A stretch of DNA of 64,000 bases from Ochromonas danica (taxonomy: Eukaryota; Sar; Chrysophyceae; Chromulinales; Chromulinaceae), in assembly GCA_015146655.1 (NCBI GenBank), contig VKHL01000149.1, positions 1 to 64,000 of the forward strand. Direction: 5' to 3'. The notes beneath the pieces were generated by a model. The model did not search any database and was not told the DNA's origin. It saw only the letters and a program-made list of their open reading frames with translations. Positions 55,021-64,000 of the stretch are shown here, one piece after another. Each line of letters starts with the position of its first letter. Positions within the stretch are counted from its first letter, which is position 1. A program made the position numbers and the translations under genes.

Positions 55021-56596
55021 ATGAGCAACGAACAAGTTGAATTTAACTTACCTGGTCCTATTCGTGATTTCTTATTTGATCTTCATGACTCTGTCTGCCG
55101 ATCTCGTATTTCAGAGGAGGTCCAACGCTTGTATGAAGTGAAATACAAGGAAGTCACAGACAAATATTTCTCCTCTTCCGCTTGGCCAGATATCAAAGTA
55201 GTTGCTCCTCATGTCTACAATGATGAATTTTTCCTCACTCTTTACAGGTTAGACCTTTCTCATTGGTTTATTTTCTATTTTGTATATTGACAATATCATA
55301 AAAATTGCTTTTCCACCCTATAGTGAGATGGCCACCAGACATGTGACCACCAAGCTCAAGCCCCAGCTTTCTCATCATATTGCATCTTGGAACAACTATA
55401 AGAAGCTGTTTGAATTGATTAGCTCACCTAAAACTGAAGAGTTCTATATCACCACCCAGTGGATCTACGATATCACTCAAGAGTTTGCCTATCAATTCCA
55501 AGGATTCTGCCAATATCGCAGCAGCTTATCTACCAGCAACCAGGATAATCTCAAGCTTTTACAAGCTAATCGTGATGCTTGGACCCTCCCAGAGGTTATG
55601 TCTCTATTACAGAAGATTATCCGAGCAGGACAACTCGACAAATTGACTGCCCCTCTGGCCCTCAACCAAGCTACTGTCTTACAACAGTTCGCATATTTTG
55701 CAACTATCGAGTTAGCTCGTTTGGAGTGCCTTATTGGTGATCACACCTCTTCTTTGCAAGTGATTAATCGTTTGAAGATTGGTGATCGAAATGAATTGTA
55801 CACTGCTTTACCTATCTGCCATTTCAATGTCTACTATCATCTTGGAGTGTGCAACATGTTGTTGAAACGCTATGATGAGGCTCTCGATGTGTTTTCGGAG
55901 ATCATTCTCTATGTCTTGAGATTGTTGAAGCCTGGTGCGTCTGCAACTCTTCGTCCTGGCGTTCCAGCACAGTTGCAGCGCATGGTTGACAAAGCTCTTT
56001 CTTTGGCTGCTATCCTGTTGGTCATGCACCCTAACTACCCTGTGGAGGATCCTGTTCGTGAAGCTGTTGAGGCTAAATTCGACGAGAAGATGCGTCGTCT
56101 GCGCAATGGTGATCGCTCTATAGCGGCCGATCTCTTCGAATCTGCCTGCCCCAAATTCATCTCTCCTGTCGTCCCTGATTACAACAATCTTGGACATGGA
56201 GTTCAAATGGGCCAGACTGTTTTTGATCATCAATCATCAGTGTTCATTGCTGAGGTTATGCAACATGTTGCTTTCTATCCTCTCCGTTCTTTCCTCTCCA
56301 TGTATGCTTCGGTGGATATTGACAAGTTGGCTAGATTCATGGAGACATCTGAGACAGATCTCATTTCTCTCTTACTCGCTTACAAGTCCAAGATTGCCGA
56401 GGCGAAGATGTATAACAAGCCTAACACTCGTGGACGGGAACTTCAATTCGTGATTGAAGGTGGTATACTGATCGTGGAGAAGGCTCCTGTCAAGACAAAT
56501 GATTTGGCCACTGAGAAGTATTTCCTTGCAGGAGTGAAGAAGCATGACGAAATCCTTAGTAGGCTGCAGAAGACCTTTTCTACTCTCGGTCTTTAA
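55021..56596 (+). CDS. EIF3L: translation initiation factor eIF3 subunit L
   Basis: Exons 55021-55247 and 55324-56596 give 499 aa. This is a PCI-domain subunit of the eIF3 complex on the 40S ribosome. The layout follows the family: IRDFLFDLHDSV and YKEVTDKYFSSSAWPD in exon 1, FAYQFQGFCQYRSSLS, TPR-like helices (LGVCNMLLKRYDEALDVFSE), LFESACPKFISPVVPDYNN, and a C-terminal PCI part (LRSFLSMYASVDIDKLARFM) ending FSTLGL. The first intron lies within LTLY|S-EMATRH. The true start is the ATG at 55021. The final 44 codons and the 3' UTR recur at 59617 as part of a direct repeat. The gene itself is intact. Confidence 0.97.
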
Positions 56597-56729
56597 ATAT
56601 AGGCAAAGGGTTGGTTTGAAAGTTAATTAATTACTTGAAAAGGAAGGCTAGCTACTAGTCTTGTAGTGGTAGTGGTGGTTGTTGTTGTTAGGGGAAGAGG
56701 TGAGGTTAGGACTAGGTGGACTTGAGCTT
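56464..56729 (+). repeat. left copy of the host direct repeat flanking the 2.9-kb insert
   Basis: 266 bp almost identical to 59617-59892. It covers the last 44 codons of eIF3L, the 3' spacer (including GTGGTAGTGGTGGTTGTTGTTG) and the last 16-18 bases of the coding sequence of the convergent neighbour (GGACTTGAGCTT). The differences are one substitution near the left edge and a 10-bp insertion in the right copy. Confidence 0.93.
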
Positions 56730-56733
56730 GTTA

Positions 56734-57504
56734 CTAGATATTCACACTGTGGCTCGTCATAATAACTCGGTTCATCTCAACAATTTTCGTAACATAATTG
56801 ACTTTGATCTCAACTCTTGCTTCCTTAAAGAAATCTTGTTCCAATATAGGAATATCAACATGGTTGCCAGCTGCTGAACAAATGCCCAATTCTAGGCGCA
56901 CACCACCTATACATCCGTAAAAAGCCGAAGGAATATGTTTAGGAGTGGATCCAATTAAGGCCTCAAACACATTTACTGGAACTTCAGAATTTGGAGCACC
57001 AGTTTCAATCAGAAAGTGTACCATTATTGGTGCCTCACTGTTGACTTGAACAGGAAAGGATATCATTGGACGAGAAAATTTTCCAAAAACGATTCCTTTC
57101 GCGTTTTCTTCCCAATTCCAATCGACAAGACAGTCGCTTAAATACTTGACTTCAAGCAAATCACTGACCTTAGTGAAAAGTAACTCTTCGTTAATATCAG
57201 AAAGAAGACAATTATCCTGTGGGAACAATCGCTTAACGGCATTGATATCATAAGGTCCAGCTTCGAATGGATTTTGATATTCCAGTTTTAACAAAGGAAG
57301 GAGAATTAAATCAATTTTCGAAACATCAGGAGAATGATCAGGAAGTAAGTTCCTGTTATTTTTCAATCTCCGAATGGCATCTCCGATCGAAAGTTCTCTG
57401 AAATAAGGAATATCAATGTCAAGTGTTACAAACAAGTCTAATATTCCCTGTACTTTTTGCTTATTTGGACTGGATCCAGCTTCCGCTATTTTTTGCAAGC
57501 TCAT
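56734..57504 (-). CDS. retropepsin-like ORF of the insert (element fossil)
   Basis: A single 256-codon frame from ATG 57504. The C-terminal half reads like a retroviral-type aspartic protease fold: a hydrophobic strand into TGAPNS, then a hydrophobic flap region, then IPILEQDFFKEARVEIKVNY, which resembles the second core strand pair. The N-terminal half is helical and unrecognised. No reverse transcriptase, integrase, capsid or LTR was found beside it. It is treated as a remnant of an LTR-type or related element, or as an orphan protease-like gene carried by the insert. Its stop lies 5 bp from the insert edge. Confidence 0.5.
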   Translation of the reverse strand: MSLQKIAEAGSSPNKQKVQGILDLFVTLDIDIPYFRELSIGDAIRRLKNNRNLLPDHSPDVSKIDLILLPLLKLEYQNPFEAGPYDINAVKRLFPQDNCLLSDINEELLFTKVSDLLEVKYLSDCLVDWNWEENAKGIVFGKFSRPMISFPVQVNSEAPIMVHFLIETGAPNSEVPVNVFEALIGSTPKHIPSAFYGCIGGVRLELGICSAAGNHVDIPILEQDFFKEARVEIKVNYVTKIVEMNRVIMTSHSVNI

Positions 57505-57733
57505 ATTAGTGCCTAATAAGTATCAATACCAGGGTATAGAAATATTGTGGAGATAAAAGAAATGGAAATAAAATATTGATCGGGTGAATTTCTTTTTGCT
57601 TGTCTTTCGATTGTCCCTGCCAGTGAGTCCACCAATTAAGGGATTAAGGTTTCAACACAGATGTTTATCATTACAATTCACGCAAACTAATAATAGCTAA
57701 TACACCGCTCATCTCAACAGCAACTCTAACGTT

Positions 57734-57880
57734 ACTCGACACCGAAACCACAGTGACAAAAAGGACGTACCACTCAACTTCTTTATTTCGAGGTAGATTC
57801 AATCATTTTTGCTCAGATTTCTTTTGAAATATATCTAAAACTTGATTTCATTAGGGTTCACCGTGAAATCGGCAAGAAAA
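57734..57880 (+). repeat. left terminal inverted repeat of the 1.84-kb module
   Basis: Begins ACTCGACACCGAAACCAC and ends GGCAAGAAAA. It matches the reverse complement of 59419-59571 along its whole length, apart from a 6-bp gap and a couple of substitutions. No convincing short target duplication is seen just outside the pair. Confidence 0.9.
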
Positions 57881-59418
57881 AAGACTAAAAGCATCACAAA
57901 TGGCTTCCTTAGAGGAGCGACTGCCAAAAGACTCGGATTGTTGAATAGCCACAGCATTCGAGAGGCTGCTTGATTGGCCAATGTTGATAGAAGATCTCTT
58001 ACTACAGCCAAAGAAAGATCGTTGCAAAATTTGGATCCCAAACCGACTATTGGGCGTCCTTTGATCACTCCGAAATCTGTTGCAAATGACGTCACTGAAA
58101 TCGTCGCGAAGAGAGCCTTAGAAGCTAACTGCGTCCAACAAAATGAACTTCCAGAAATCATTAACACTCTACGAGAGAAAAGAGGACTCGAACCTGTGGA
58201 AGTATCGTGTCGCGCAACGCGATTGGCCATATGTGATTTGCAGTCTGTGATGGGATCCGAGCAAACTATTGCTCGACAGAATGCTCTAAACTACTTTAAG
58301 AATTACATTTCTTGTGCTGCAACTATATTTCTTACGTATCCCCTTGTCTTAAAGTTTCATACAGCACTGTTCGATCCTCTCGCTATCGCTACAACGAACC
58401 TGCGGAGCCGTCAGAAGAGATAAAGCATCTTCTCCAGGAGATGCGCAAATGCAACATGGAACAGCCTGCTTTCCAAACCTTTAGCAAGTTCATATTGCAC
58501 ATTGAGAGTCTAATCGGTCAAGCATTTCAACCTCAGATTTTGTAGCTAGGATGGAAGATTGGGGGTTATGTCCGATTCAGTGTTGAAACGATCCTTTCCA
58601 GATGGCCACAATGGGAAGAATATCAAGAATTGCATCAACAAATCTTAGAAGAGGTAATTCCCGCATTGCCGAACATAGTGAAAACGAGAGGGGAGGTGAC
58701 TGGCCTGGAAATTTAAGATTCCTTTCGGAGAAACGAGATATCAATTACCTTTCCACCTGGCACTGATCGCTCAGAGCAATCCATTTCCAATAAAAGAGCG
58801 ATATGGGGAAACAACACACAATTTCTCGATGCCGTAAAGGAGAAGATGGGAAAGGAAGAGGAGGCGAAAGTGCTGAAAGAGGCGAGGATAGCTCAGCGAG
58901 ATTTGAGGAATCAGTTGCCTGAGTTCAGTTATCTTTCCAAGGTTGCAAATCTCAAGAAGAAGCGCACCAGCAGTGATTCAGGGTGCTTCGTAGCCTTAGA
59001 AATGGATTCTAACTTGAAAGAATGGAAGCTGTTCCAACAAATGTGTGTCCATTTTATGTGGAAAGGGGGAGTGCCAGAAGAGCCTTGAGAAGCATATCCA
59101 AAGGTTGTTCCAAGAGGAAAGGGAAGAATCTTGATAGAGTCCATTAGGATAAAGACCATTAGTCACTTAGATTAGGAAAACTCGGTCGACTGTTGTCATA
59201 TTGTTAGTCTAGAGATTGTTCAAATGCTTTTTGTTGTTTTGGTGCCTAACCTTCAACCTTTCTGACACTACTCATCATCCTTTCTGACACTACTCATTAT
59301 CGCTCATGGCATGGCTCATCAATCGGTTGAGATATCAAGCCAAAACCAGTTGACTCGTCAAAAAAATGAAAAAAGAGTCAACTGGTTTTGGCTTGATATT
59401 TCAACCGATTGATGTCTG
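57881..59418 (+). mobile_element. interior of the inverted-repeat module, decayed ORFs
   Basis: About 1.5 kb. Plus-strand coding-like pieces lie at about 57974-58545 (KSVANDVTEIVAKRALEANC; REKRGLEPVEVSCRATRLAI) and about 58846-59088 (GCFVALEMDSNLKEWKLFQQ). They look like pieces of one or two proteins broken in a few places. I do not recognise a transposase, and no DDE triad can be assigned. Two TTTCTGACACTACTCAT copies lie at 59259 and 59280. Confidence 0.5.
59317..59414. repeat. 39-bp-stem hairpin with 20-nt loop
   Basis: Arms 59317-59355 (CATCAATCGGTTGAGATATC...) and 59376-59414 are reverse complements with one mismatch. The loop is A-rich. It abuts the right inverted repeat of the module by only 4 bp, so it is probably a structural part of the element. 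Confidence 0.92.
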
Positions 59419-59571
59419 TTTTTCTTGCCGATTTCACGGTGAACCCTAATGAAATCAAGTTTTAGATATATTTCAAAAGAAATCTGAGCAAAAATGATTG
59501 AATCTACCTCGAAATCAAGAAGTTGAGTGGTACGTCCTTTTTGTCACTGGTACGTGGTTTCGGTGTCGAGT
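59419..59571 (-). repeat. right terminal inverted repeat of the 1.84-kb module
   Basis: Reverse complement of 57734-57880, ending ...GGTTTCGGTGTCGAGT. It contains an extra GTACC-type duplication (CACTGGTACGTGG) not present in the left copy. Confidence 0.9.
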
Positions 59572-59616
59572 AGAACTGGATATATTCTTGAAGCGCATGG
59601 AGATACTGCAACTGGA

Positions 59617-59892
59617 TATATTGATCGTGGAGAAGGCTCCTGTCAAGACAAATGATTTGGCCACTGAGAAGTATTTCCTTGCAGGAGTGAAGAAGCATGA
59701 CGAAATCCTTAGTAGGCTGCAGAAGACCTTTTCTACTCTCGGTCTTTAAATATAGGCAAAGGGTTGGTTTGAAAGTTAATTAATTACTTGAAAAGGAAGG
59801 CTAGCTACTAGTCTAGAGTCTTGTTGTAGTGGTAGTGGTGGTTGTTGTTGTTAGGGGAAGAGGTGAGGTTAGGACTAGGTGGACTTGAGCTT
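59617..59892 (+). pseudogene. EIF3L: duplicated 3' end of eIF3L (right copy of the host direct repeat)
   Basis: 276 bp repeating 56464-56729. It retains an open tail of eIF3L (IVEKAPVKTNDLATEKYFLA through FSTLGL and the stop at 59747-59749) with no promoter or start of its own, then the original 3' spacer, then the genuine 3' end of the convergent gene. Very high identity to the intact gene indicates a recent duplication. It is a gene fragment, not a working gene. Confidence 0.92.
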
Positions 59893-60318
59893 ATTCTTCA
59901 TCTTTGCCTTCGAGGCTTTTGCAGTTAGTTTTTCCTTATATCGACTATTGTAGTTCTCTCCTTTTATCTTTCCTTTGTTATTTGATCCGGAAGCAGCTTT
60001 CTCAGCCTTGCCACGTTTGTTGTGTTGACTTCCACCACTGGCCCAATACTTGGGTTGACCAACCGTGCTACTTGATATCTGCTCTAATAGAGGCTTCCCA
60101 CCAGTAGGAGAAGGTAATTGGGTTGGTCGGAAGGAGAAAGTGTTATCCACGGCAAGCGCTCGTTTACTTTTCTTTCGTTCTTCGATTAACATACTCGAAG
60201 CTGTTTTCTGGGCGTTATTTCCAGGATAACCATTGTTAATCTCTCCACCTATCAGATCAAGGGTGTCCAACATGGATGCAATACCATTGTTGTTCATCCC
60301 GTTAGAAGCTGACGCCAT
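59875..60318 (-). CDS. small basic protein, unrecognised
   Basis: 147 aa from ATG 60318 (MASASNGMNNNG). A Met/Asn/Gly-rich N-terminus leads to SSMLIEERKKSKRALAVDNT, FSFRPTQLPSPTGGKPLLEQ and a very basic C-terminus (NSRYKEKLTAKASKAKMKNK). The composition suggests a nuclear, nucleolar or ribosome-assembly role, but I cannot assign a family. An upstream in-frame TTG extension is not used as a start. The stop lies inside the right host repeat. It is divergent from the LYR gene, with 142 bp between starts. Confidence 0.75.
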   Translation of the reverse strand: MASASNGMNNNGIASMLDTLDLIGGEINNGYPGNNAQKTASSMLIEERKKSKRALAVDNTFSFRPTQLPSPTGGKPLLEQISSSTVGQPKYWASGGSQHNKRGKAEKAASGSNNKGKIKGENYNSRYKEKLTAKASKAKMKNKLKST

Positions 60319-60460
60319 TCCTTTTGGTTTTCCTTTTTCACCATCTCTTCTAAACAACGCGTTATTTGTCTCAGAAACACGATCTTCCTTTTTGTTAAGT
60401 TAATCTCCTGCATTAACTTAAGATGGACTCCAGGACATCTCACATCGTCGAAAAGAAAGA

Positions 60461-60706
60461 ATGTTTCGCACAAAACCTAATAAGCGAGAGAAAGCCATTG
60501 TAATTCAACTTTATCGCAGTATTCTACGTGTTGTTAAGCAATTACAACCAAGTCATCAAAAGCTATGGTATGACTATACCAAGTTGAAATTTGAAGAGAA
60601 TGCCGTCAAACGACCAGAAGAGGTGAAGAAGATTGTCTCTGCGGCATATGAGGAGCTGGAATGGGTGCAGTCTGTGCTCTCCAGGAAGGGCCAGGGCAAG
60701 CCATGA
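60461..60706 (+). CDS. LYR-motif (LYRM) mitochondrial protein
   Basis: 81 aa, intronless. Near the N-terminus it carries IQLYRSILRVVKQL, the LYR tripeptide followed by a hydrophobic/basic helix, then LWYDYTKLKFEENAVKRPEE and a third helix (VSAAYEELEWVQSVL). That is the three-helix LYRM fold of factors that pair with acyl-ACP and help assemble respiratory complexes or Fe-S clusters. The length matches small LYRMs. The exact member is not resolved. The basic N-terminus (MFRTKPNKREKA) suits mitochondrial import. Confidence 0.85.
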   Translation: MFRTKPNKREKAIVIQLYRSILRVVKQLQPSHQKLWYDYTKLKFEENAVKRPEEVKKIVSAAYEELEWVQSVLSRKGQGKP

Positions 60707-61399
60707 GTCTCAATGGCTGCCCCCTCCTCCACTCTGATGACTCTGATGCATGGATTGTACAGTGAGTGACAAACCAGAAAAGAAAATGCTAGGCTAGTGT
60801 TTGCTTTGTATATGATGATGAAGTAGAAGGTTTTGTAAATAATTAGCTATTGTGATAGAATATCATGGTGAGGTGGGGGTGGTAGTTTGGTATATTCTAT
60901 GAGAAGTCAGAATTGTTTTATTTTTGGATGCACGGGATGGTCAAGAAAGCAAAAGGAACTCACGATTAGTGCCAAGCAAGGCCTCAATCTAGCTTTCTCA
61001 CAGGTCATCAATTCTTTGATTGCGCATAAGTAGGTAAGTTATTCTTTTGAGTATGCAAGTATCACTCTGTTATTCTATTAATTGGGTGAGAGACAATGTC
61101 AAGTATCCAATAGCTACTGCTATTGGCAGCATGGATAAACTATATCAAACAGTATCAAGTAGAAAAAAGTTAATTAACTTCACGTTTTTCTCGCAGTACA
61201 CGGTTAATAAAACTACAAAAAGTCTGGTCGTGTTGGCATATCCTCTGATGTACGGCTTAGAACAACGAACAAACACAAAACTTCCTATCTACAAAACATA
61301 TAAACCTAAATTAGCGTCATTGTCTACCCACGCTCGCTATTAAGTCTCTCATATCAAGTGCAACTCAGCTTCCTCTGACAACACAGAGATGACTCCAGT
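60707..61399. other. spacer, no supported gene
   Basis: 693 bp. A 98-codon plus frame (61047-61343) has no recognisable domain, a composition like the surrounding spacer and no clear promoter context, so it is not called. The rest is AT-rich 3' sequence. Confidence 0.5.
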
Positions 61400-62002
61400 C
61401 TAATAAGTTATAGGTGGCTCCAGTTGGTGTTGAGAAGATGAAGAGAAATCCTTTCCACATAGACCGCATTGTGTTAACCAAACATTGCTAGCAGGGGTTA
61501 GATAGCCTGAACTGCGCCGAAATGTCACATAGAAACTATGTGGACATCCACGAGAACTTGGTTGATCTTCATCTTGAACCAACACAGCAGCAAGTGTATA
61601 GAGCTCTTGTGATATCCTATGCCGTGCATAGAGGTAGAAGACAGCGAAATAGTGATGATGCAAGACTGGATTCCAAATAGGAGAAGTGAGTTCTTTTGTT
61701 GGAGTCCATAAATGATCTTGAGCACCTCGAGAGAAGAAAATGTAATTATCTAAGTCTACATTATCTCCAATAGTTGCCCAAAAGAAGATTTGTTGGTGTG
61801 TACTTCGGCTGACTTTGTATTGCCTGGCAGTGCTTGGGACTTTGAAACACGACAAATCATATGCTTCTATCGAATCCACTCCTCTAATTTCCAGAGTGTT
61901 GAGCATAGGAGCATCTAGCATATTCGTGTCAAGTCCTGAAAGAGTCGATAAGGTAAGGTCACCATACAACTTCTGACCCTTCTTGATCATCATCATTTCC
62001 AT
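61400..62002 (-). CDS. unrecognised 200-aa protein
   Basis: Intronless frame from ATG 62002 (MEMMMIKKGQKLYGDLTLST). It contains LDAPMLNTLEIRGVDSIEAY, IFFWATIGDNVDLDNYIFFS, a His/aromatic stretch (HHHYFAVFYLYARHR) and a C-terminal CGLCGKDF pair of cysteines. No signal peptide or membrane helix is obvious. Balanced composition and a start divergent from the LRR gene support a real gene. The function is unknown. Confidence 0.6.
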   Translation of the reverse strand: MEMMMIKKGQKLYGDLTLSTLSGLDTNMLDAPMLNTLEIRGVDSIEAYDLSCFKVPSTARQYKVSRSTHQQIFFWATIGDNVDLDNYIFFSRGAQDHLWTPTKELTSPIWNPVLHHHYFAVFYLYARHRISQELYTLAAVLVQDEDQPSSRGCPHSFYVTFRRSSGYLTPASNVWLTQCGLCGKDFSSSSQHQLEPPITY

Positions 62003-62181
62003 TCACCTCACCTCACCTCACCACTCCATCGTCTTTGGAAATCTGATAGTTTGGATTGAAAACCAACTGCAACCGACTTTAAAACATGATTTTATGACAT
62101 TTGACACGTGGCACTGCAACTTCCTTCCATATGGAATTCCATGGAAAGTCTTGTTTCGTTTCCTCATCGACAACAAAAGAA

Positions 62182-64000
62182 ATGAGTGGAAGTGTCGTTC
62201 TTGAAATAGACAGTCTATCCAGTGATGAAGTGAAGATCTTACCACGAAGTGTCTATGAGAATGCTCATACATTGCGCTTTCAAAGGAGCAGTACCAGTAC
62301 ATTGACAGGATCCTCCTCTTCAAATGGAAATGAAGTGGATAACGTTATGGTGGATATCGTGTTGGAAGCACTGACTAACAACACCTCCTTCCCTTCTCTC
62401 AAGAAAGTACTCTTATATGGTATTAATATCAAGAAGAAGTTATTTGATGACTTCTGTCAGTACTTGTCCTCTCGCTCAGTCTTCTGTCATTGGAATAGTT
62501 TGGCTTTTGTACGTTGTCATCTCTCCTCGATTGCATGCCATCAGCTCTTACAAGCAGCAACAGGAAACCCATTGATTGAAGGTATTAATATTAGTGGCAA
62601 TAATTTGGGCGATGATATTATGTCTTCGGTTGCCTTAGTGGTGACCCATGCTGATGGTCGCTTAGCCTGCCTCGAGCTCTGTGGCAACGCACTAACTGCT
62701 ACTGGTCAGTGAGTGATGCCTCCTCTCACCATTTGGCTGTCTATTTTAATCGGTTTGTTGTATGTGTTCTAGGCTTATCTTCACTCTGTGACACCTTGCT
62801 CTCTCCCAACTGTCGTCTGAGAACACTGTTCTTGTCAAATAACGTAGACTTATTCCTCAGGGTTCCTGGATATCCATCTGAAGATTACCTTGGTGCAGAC
62901 AAGCTATTTAGCACTTTAACACTTCCTTGGGTATCACTCACTGATCTTTCTCTCTCTGGCTGTCAGCTTTCTGAAGGTCAATGGAGTCGCTATTTGCCTT
63001 TTTTGACTTCTTTACAAAGCTTAGATCTCTCTCACAATCTCCTTGATGATGGCTGCCTCGTACAACTTTGTCTCACTTTGGAGCACTGTCCTAGCTTGAT
63101 TGGAATTGACTTATCTTATAACTATTTTCTTGGGTCGAAGTGTACTATCCTGGAGCAGTTGTTGTCGAACAATCAGTCCTTGCACTCCCTCTCCCTGGCT
63201 GGCAATCGTTTCCAGACAGATGCTGTCTTTTCTGCAATTGTGGATGGTTTGATAGTTAACAAAGCATTACTCACTCTGGATCTTTCTGACTGTGGCATGT
63301 CGCATAAGGTTGCCAAGGACTTTGGCAGAGCCTTCCAATCTAATGCTTGGGTCACATTGAAAGTCAATAATAACAGTCTTCCTCCACCCATGATACAAGA
63401 TTTGCGCATGCATTTTCATGGCATTGAAGAGCAACGGTATCAACCTCTTGCCACAGATTCCTGCTGGAAAGCACTGGAAATGGCACAGAAATGGAGAGAG
63501 CAGGAGATCAAGACTGTTTCGCTTTCGTTGAGTTCTCAAACTGAACCACAACAATCTGGTTTATCTACCTATGATACAACCAAGAATAATACTCTCTATG
63601 AAAGATGTCTGTATCAATGGAATCTCATTCGAAACAGTTCGTACTATTATTCTGAAGAAGAGTTGCGTCGCTTCGTTCAGGATGCTGAAAAAGCTCATGC
63701 AGCGACTGCTGTGCCTGTGGAAGTGACTCTTGGTAGACGTGATGGTCTGTCTCTTGGTCATATTAAAATTCATGCCTTGACCACTTATGCTCAAGCGCGA
63801 GGAAACATTTTACCACTTATGGAACTCTACTTACAATCAGCGGATGGTGGGGCCAGAGGCGAGTTCTGTGAATTTAGCATTATCGATCCTCGTGGACTGC
63901 CTGTCCCTGCAGTGGATTCCAAGGTAAGCATTCTTCTGAATGGTCTTATTTGCAGCTATCGCGGACCTTTCATTCCGAATGACTATTTCATGTCTTTTGT
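62182..64000 (+). CDS. leucine-rich repeat protein (NLRC3/RI-type LRRs), 3' end beyond window
   Basis: Exons 62182-62704 and 62773 to the window edge (584 residues visible). The donor G|GTCAGT and acceptor TTCTAG restore LTATGLSSLCDTLL. The repeats have the ribonuclease-inhibitor pattern: IEGINISGNNLGDDIM, LACLELCGNALTATGLSSL, LTDLSLSGCQLSEGQW, LQSLDLSHNLLDDGCL, LIGIDLSYNYFLG, LHSLSLAGNRFQTDAV, LLTLDLSDCGMSHK. After the LRRs comes an unrecognised helical part and a possible beta domain (EFCEFSIIDPRGLPVPAVDS). A GTAAGC at 63924 looks like a donor, but reading through stays open and protein-like, so no intron is called there. The start may also be ATG 62131. In protists such LRR proteins are often axonemal or regulatory; this is not proved here. 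Confidence 0.85.

Larger units (their letters stand above)
56730..59616. mobile_element. 2.9-kb insert between host direct repeats (composite element remnant)
   Basis: Everything between the two host repeat copies is absent from the logical ancestral locus, where eIF3L and the gene at 60318 would converge with about 150 bp between stops. From left to right it holds a retropepsin-like ORF (56734-57504, minus), a spacer, a module with long terminal inverted repeats (57734-59571), and a 45-bp junction carrying the 13-mer AACTGGATATATT twice (59574-59586 and 59610-59622). The family is not recognised. It looks old and broken inside, but the flanking host duplication looks recent. Confidence 0.7.

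Noticed and set aside
58187-58197. GGTTCGAGTCC (minus strand), a perfect tRNA B-box
   Set aside because: The flanks do not form a T-stem, acceptor stem or A-box; a chance match within the element's coding-like region.
56464-59892. The 266-bp direct repeats as LTRs of a retrotransposon
   Set aside because: The repeat is host coding and spacer DNA from two genes, lacks TG...CA ends and has no primer-binding site next to it.
61047-61343. 98-codon plus-strand frame
   Set aside because: No recognised domain, composition like spacer DNA and no supporting start context.
63924-63955. Possible intron starting GTAAGC in the LRR gene
   Set aside because: Splicing to the nearest acceptor gives a stop after eight codons, while reading through keeps a protein-like frame to the window edge.

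Overview
The window is nuclear DNA of a flagellated eukaryote. Genes are split by short GT-AG introns of about 60-290 nt, there are no operons or Shine-Dalgarno sites, and two genes are axonemal: an outer-arm dynein heavy chain and CFAP298. Other genes are typical of free-living protists: a class III CHD remodeller, eIF3L, an RNF32-type double-RING protein, a plant-style RR-TZF zinc finger protein, a P450 and a Frizzled-CRD seven-helix receptor. The standard genetic code works in every frame examined. I cannot place the lineage. A motile heterotrophic protist, perhaps a stramenopile, is a guess from overall gene flavour; a zoosporic fungus is less likely.

Layout. 1-149 is the 5' end of a truncated minus-strand gene. 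934-15138 (minus) is a complete 4,685-aa outer-arm dynein beta-type heavy chain in three exons. Across a 296-bp shared upstream region lies CFAP298 (15435-16422, plus), an outer-arm assembly factor, so a motor and its assembly factor are head to head. Then come a Rab GTPase (minus), a microsomal P450 (plus), an unrecognised 547-aa protein (minus), a receptor with a Frizzled-like cysteine-rich domain and seven membrane helices (plus), and an N-myristoylated PH-domain protein (minus). Two almost identical 5S rRNA genes (27314 and 28827) bracket a doubtful IQ-motif gene.

29253-38228 (minus) is best read as one very large gene (about 2,690 aa) that starts with WW domains and ends in a TPR array. 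Several of its introns are filled with microsatellites. 38643-40711 encodes RR-TZF + tandem OST-HTH/LOTUS-like + MYND. 41347-47050 encodes a CHD6-9/Kismet-like remodeller. Next are a myristoylated EF-hand protein, the RNF32-like protein, 3-mercaptopyruvate sulfurtransferase, a MidA-like methyltransferase with TPRs, and eIF3L.

56464-59892 is the structurally strangest part. A 266-bp host segment (last 44 codons of eIF3L, the spacer and the last codons of the convergent neighbour) is repeated directly on both sides of a 2.9-kb insert. The insert holds a retropepsin-like ORF, a 1.84-kb module with about 150-bp terminal inverted repeats, decayed ORFs and a 39-bp-stem hairpin. To its right are small genes (unknown basic protein, LYR protein, unknown) and an LRR protein that runs off the window.

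All intron boundaries were placed by hand from GT/AG sites, frame continuity and domain continuity. No alignment or database search was run.
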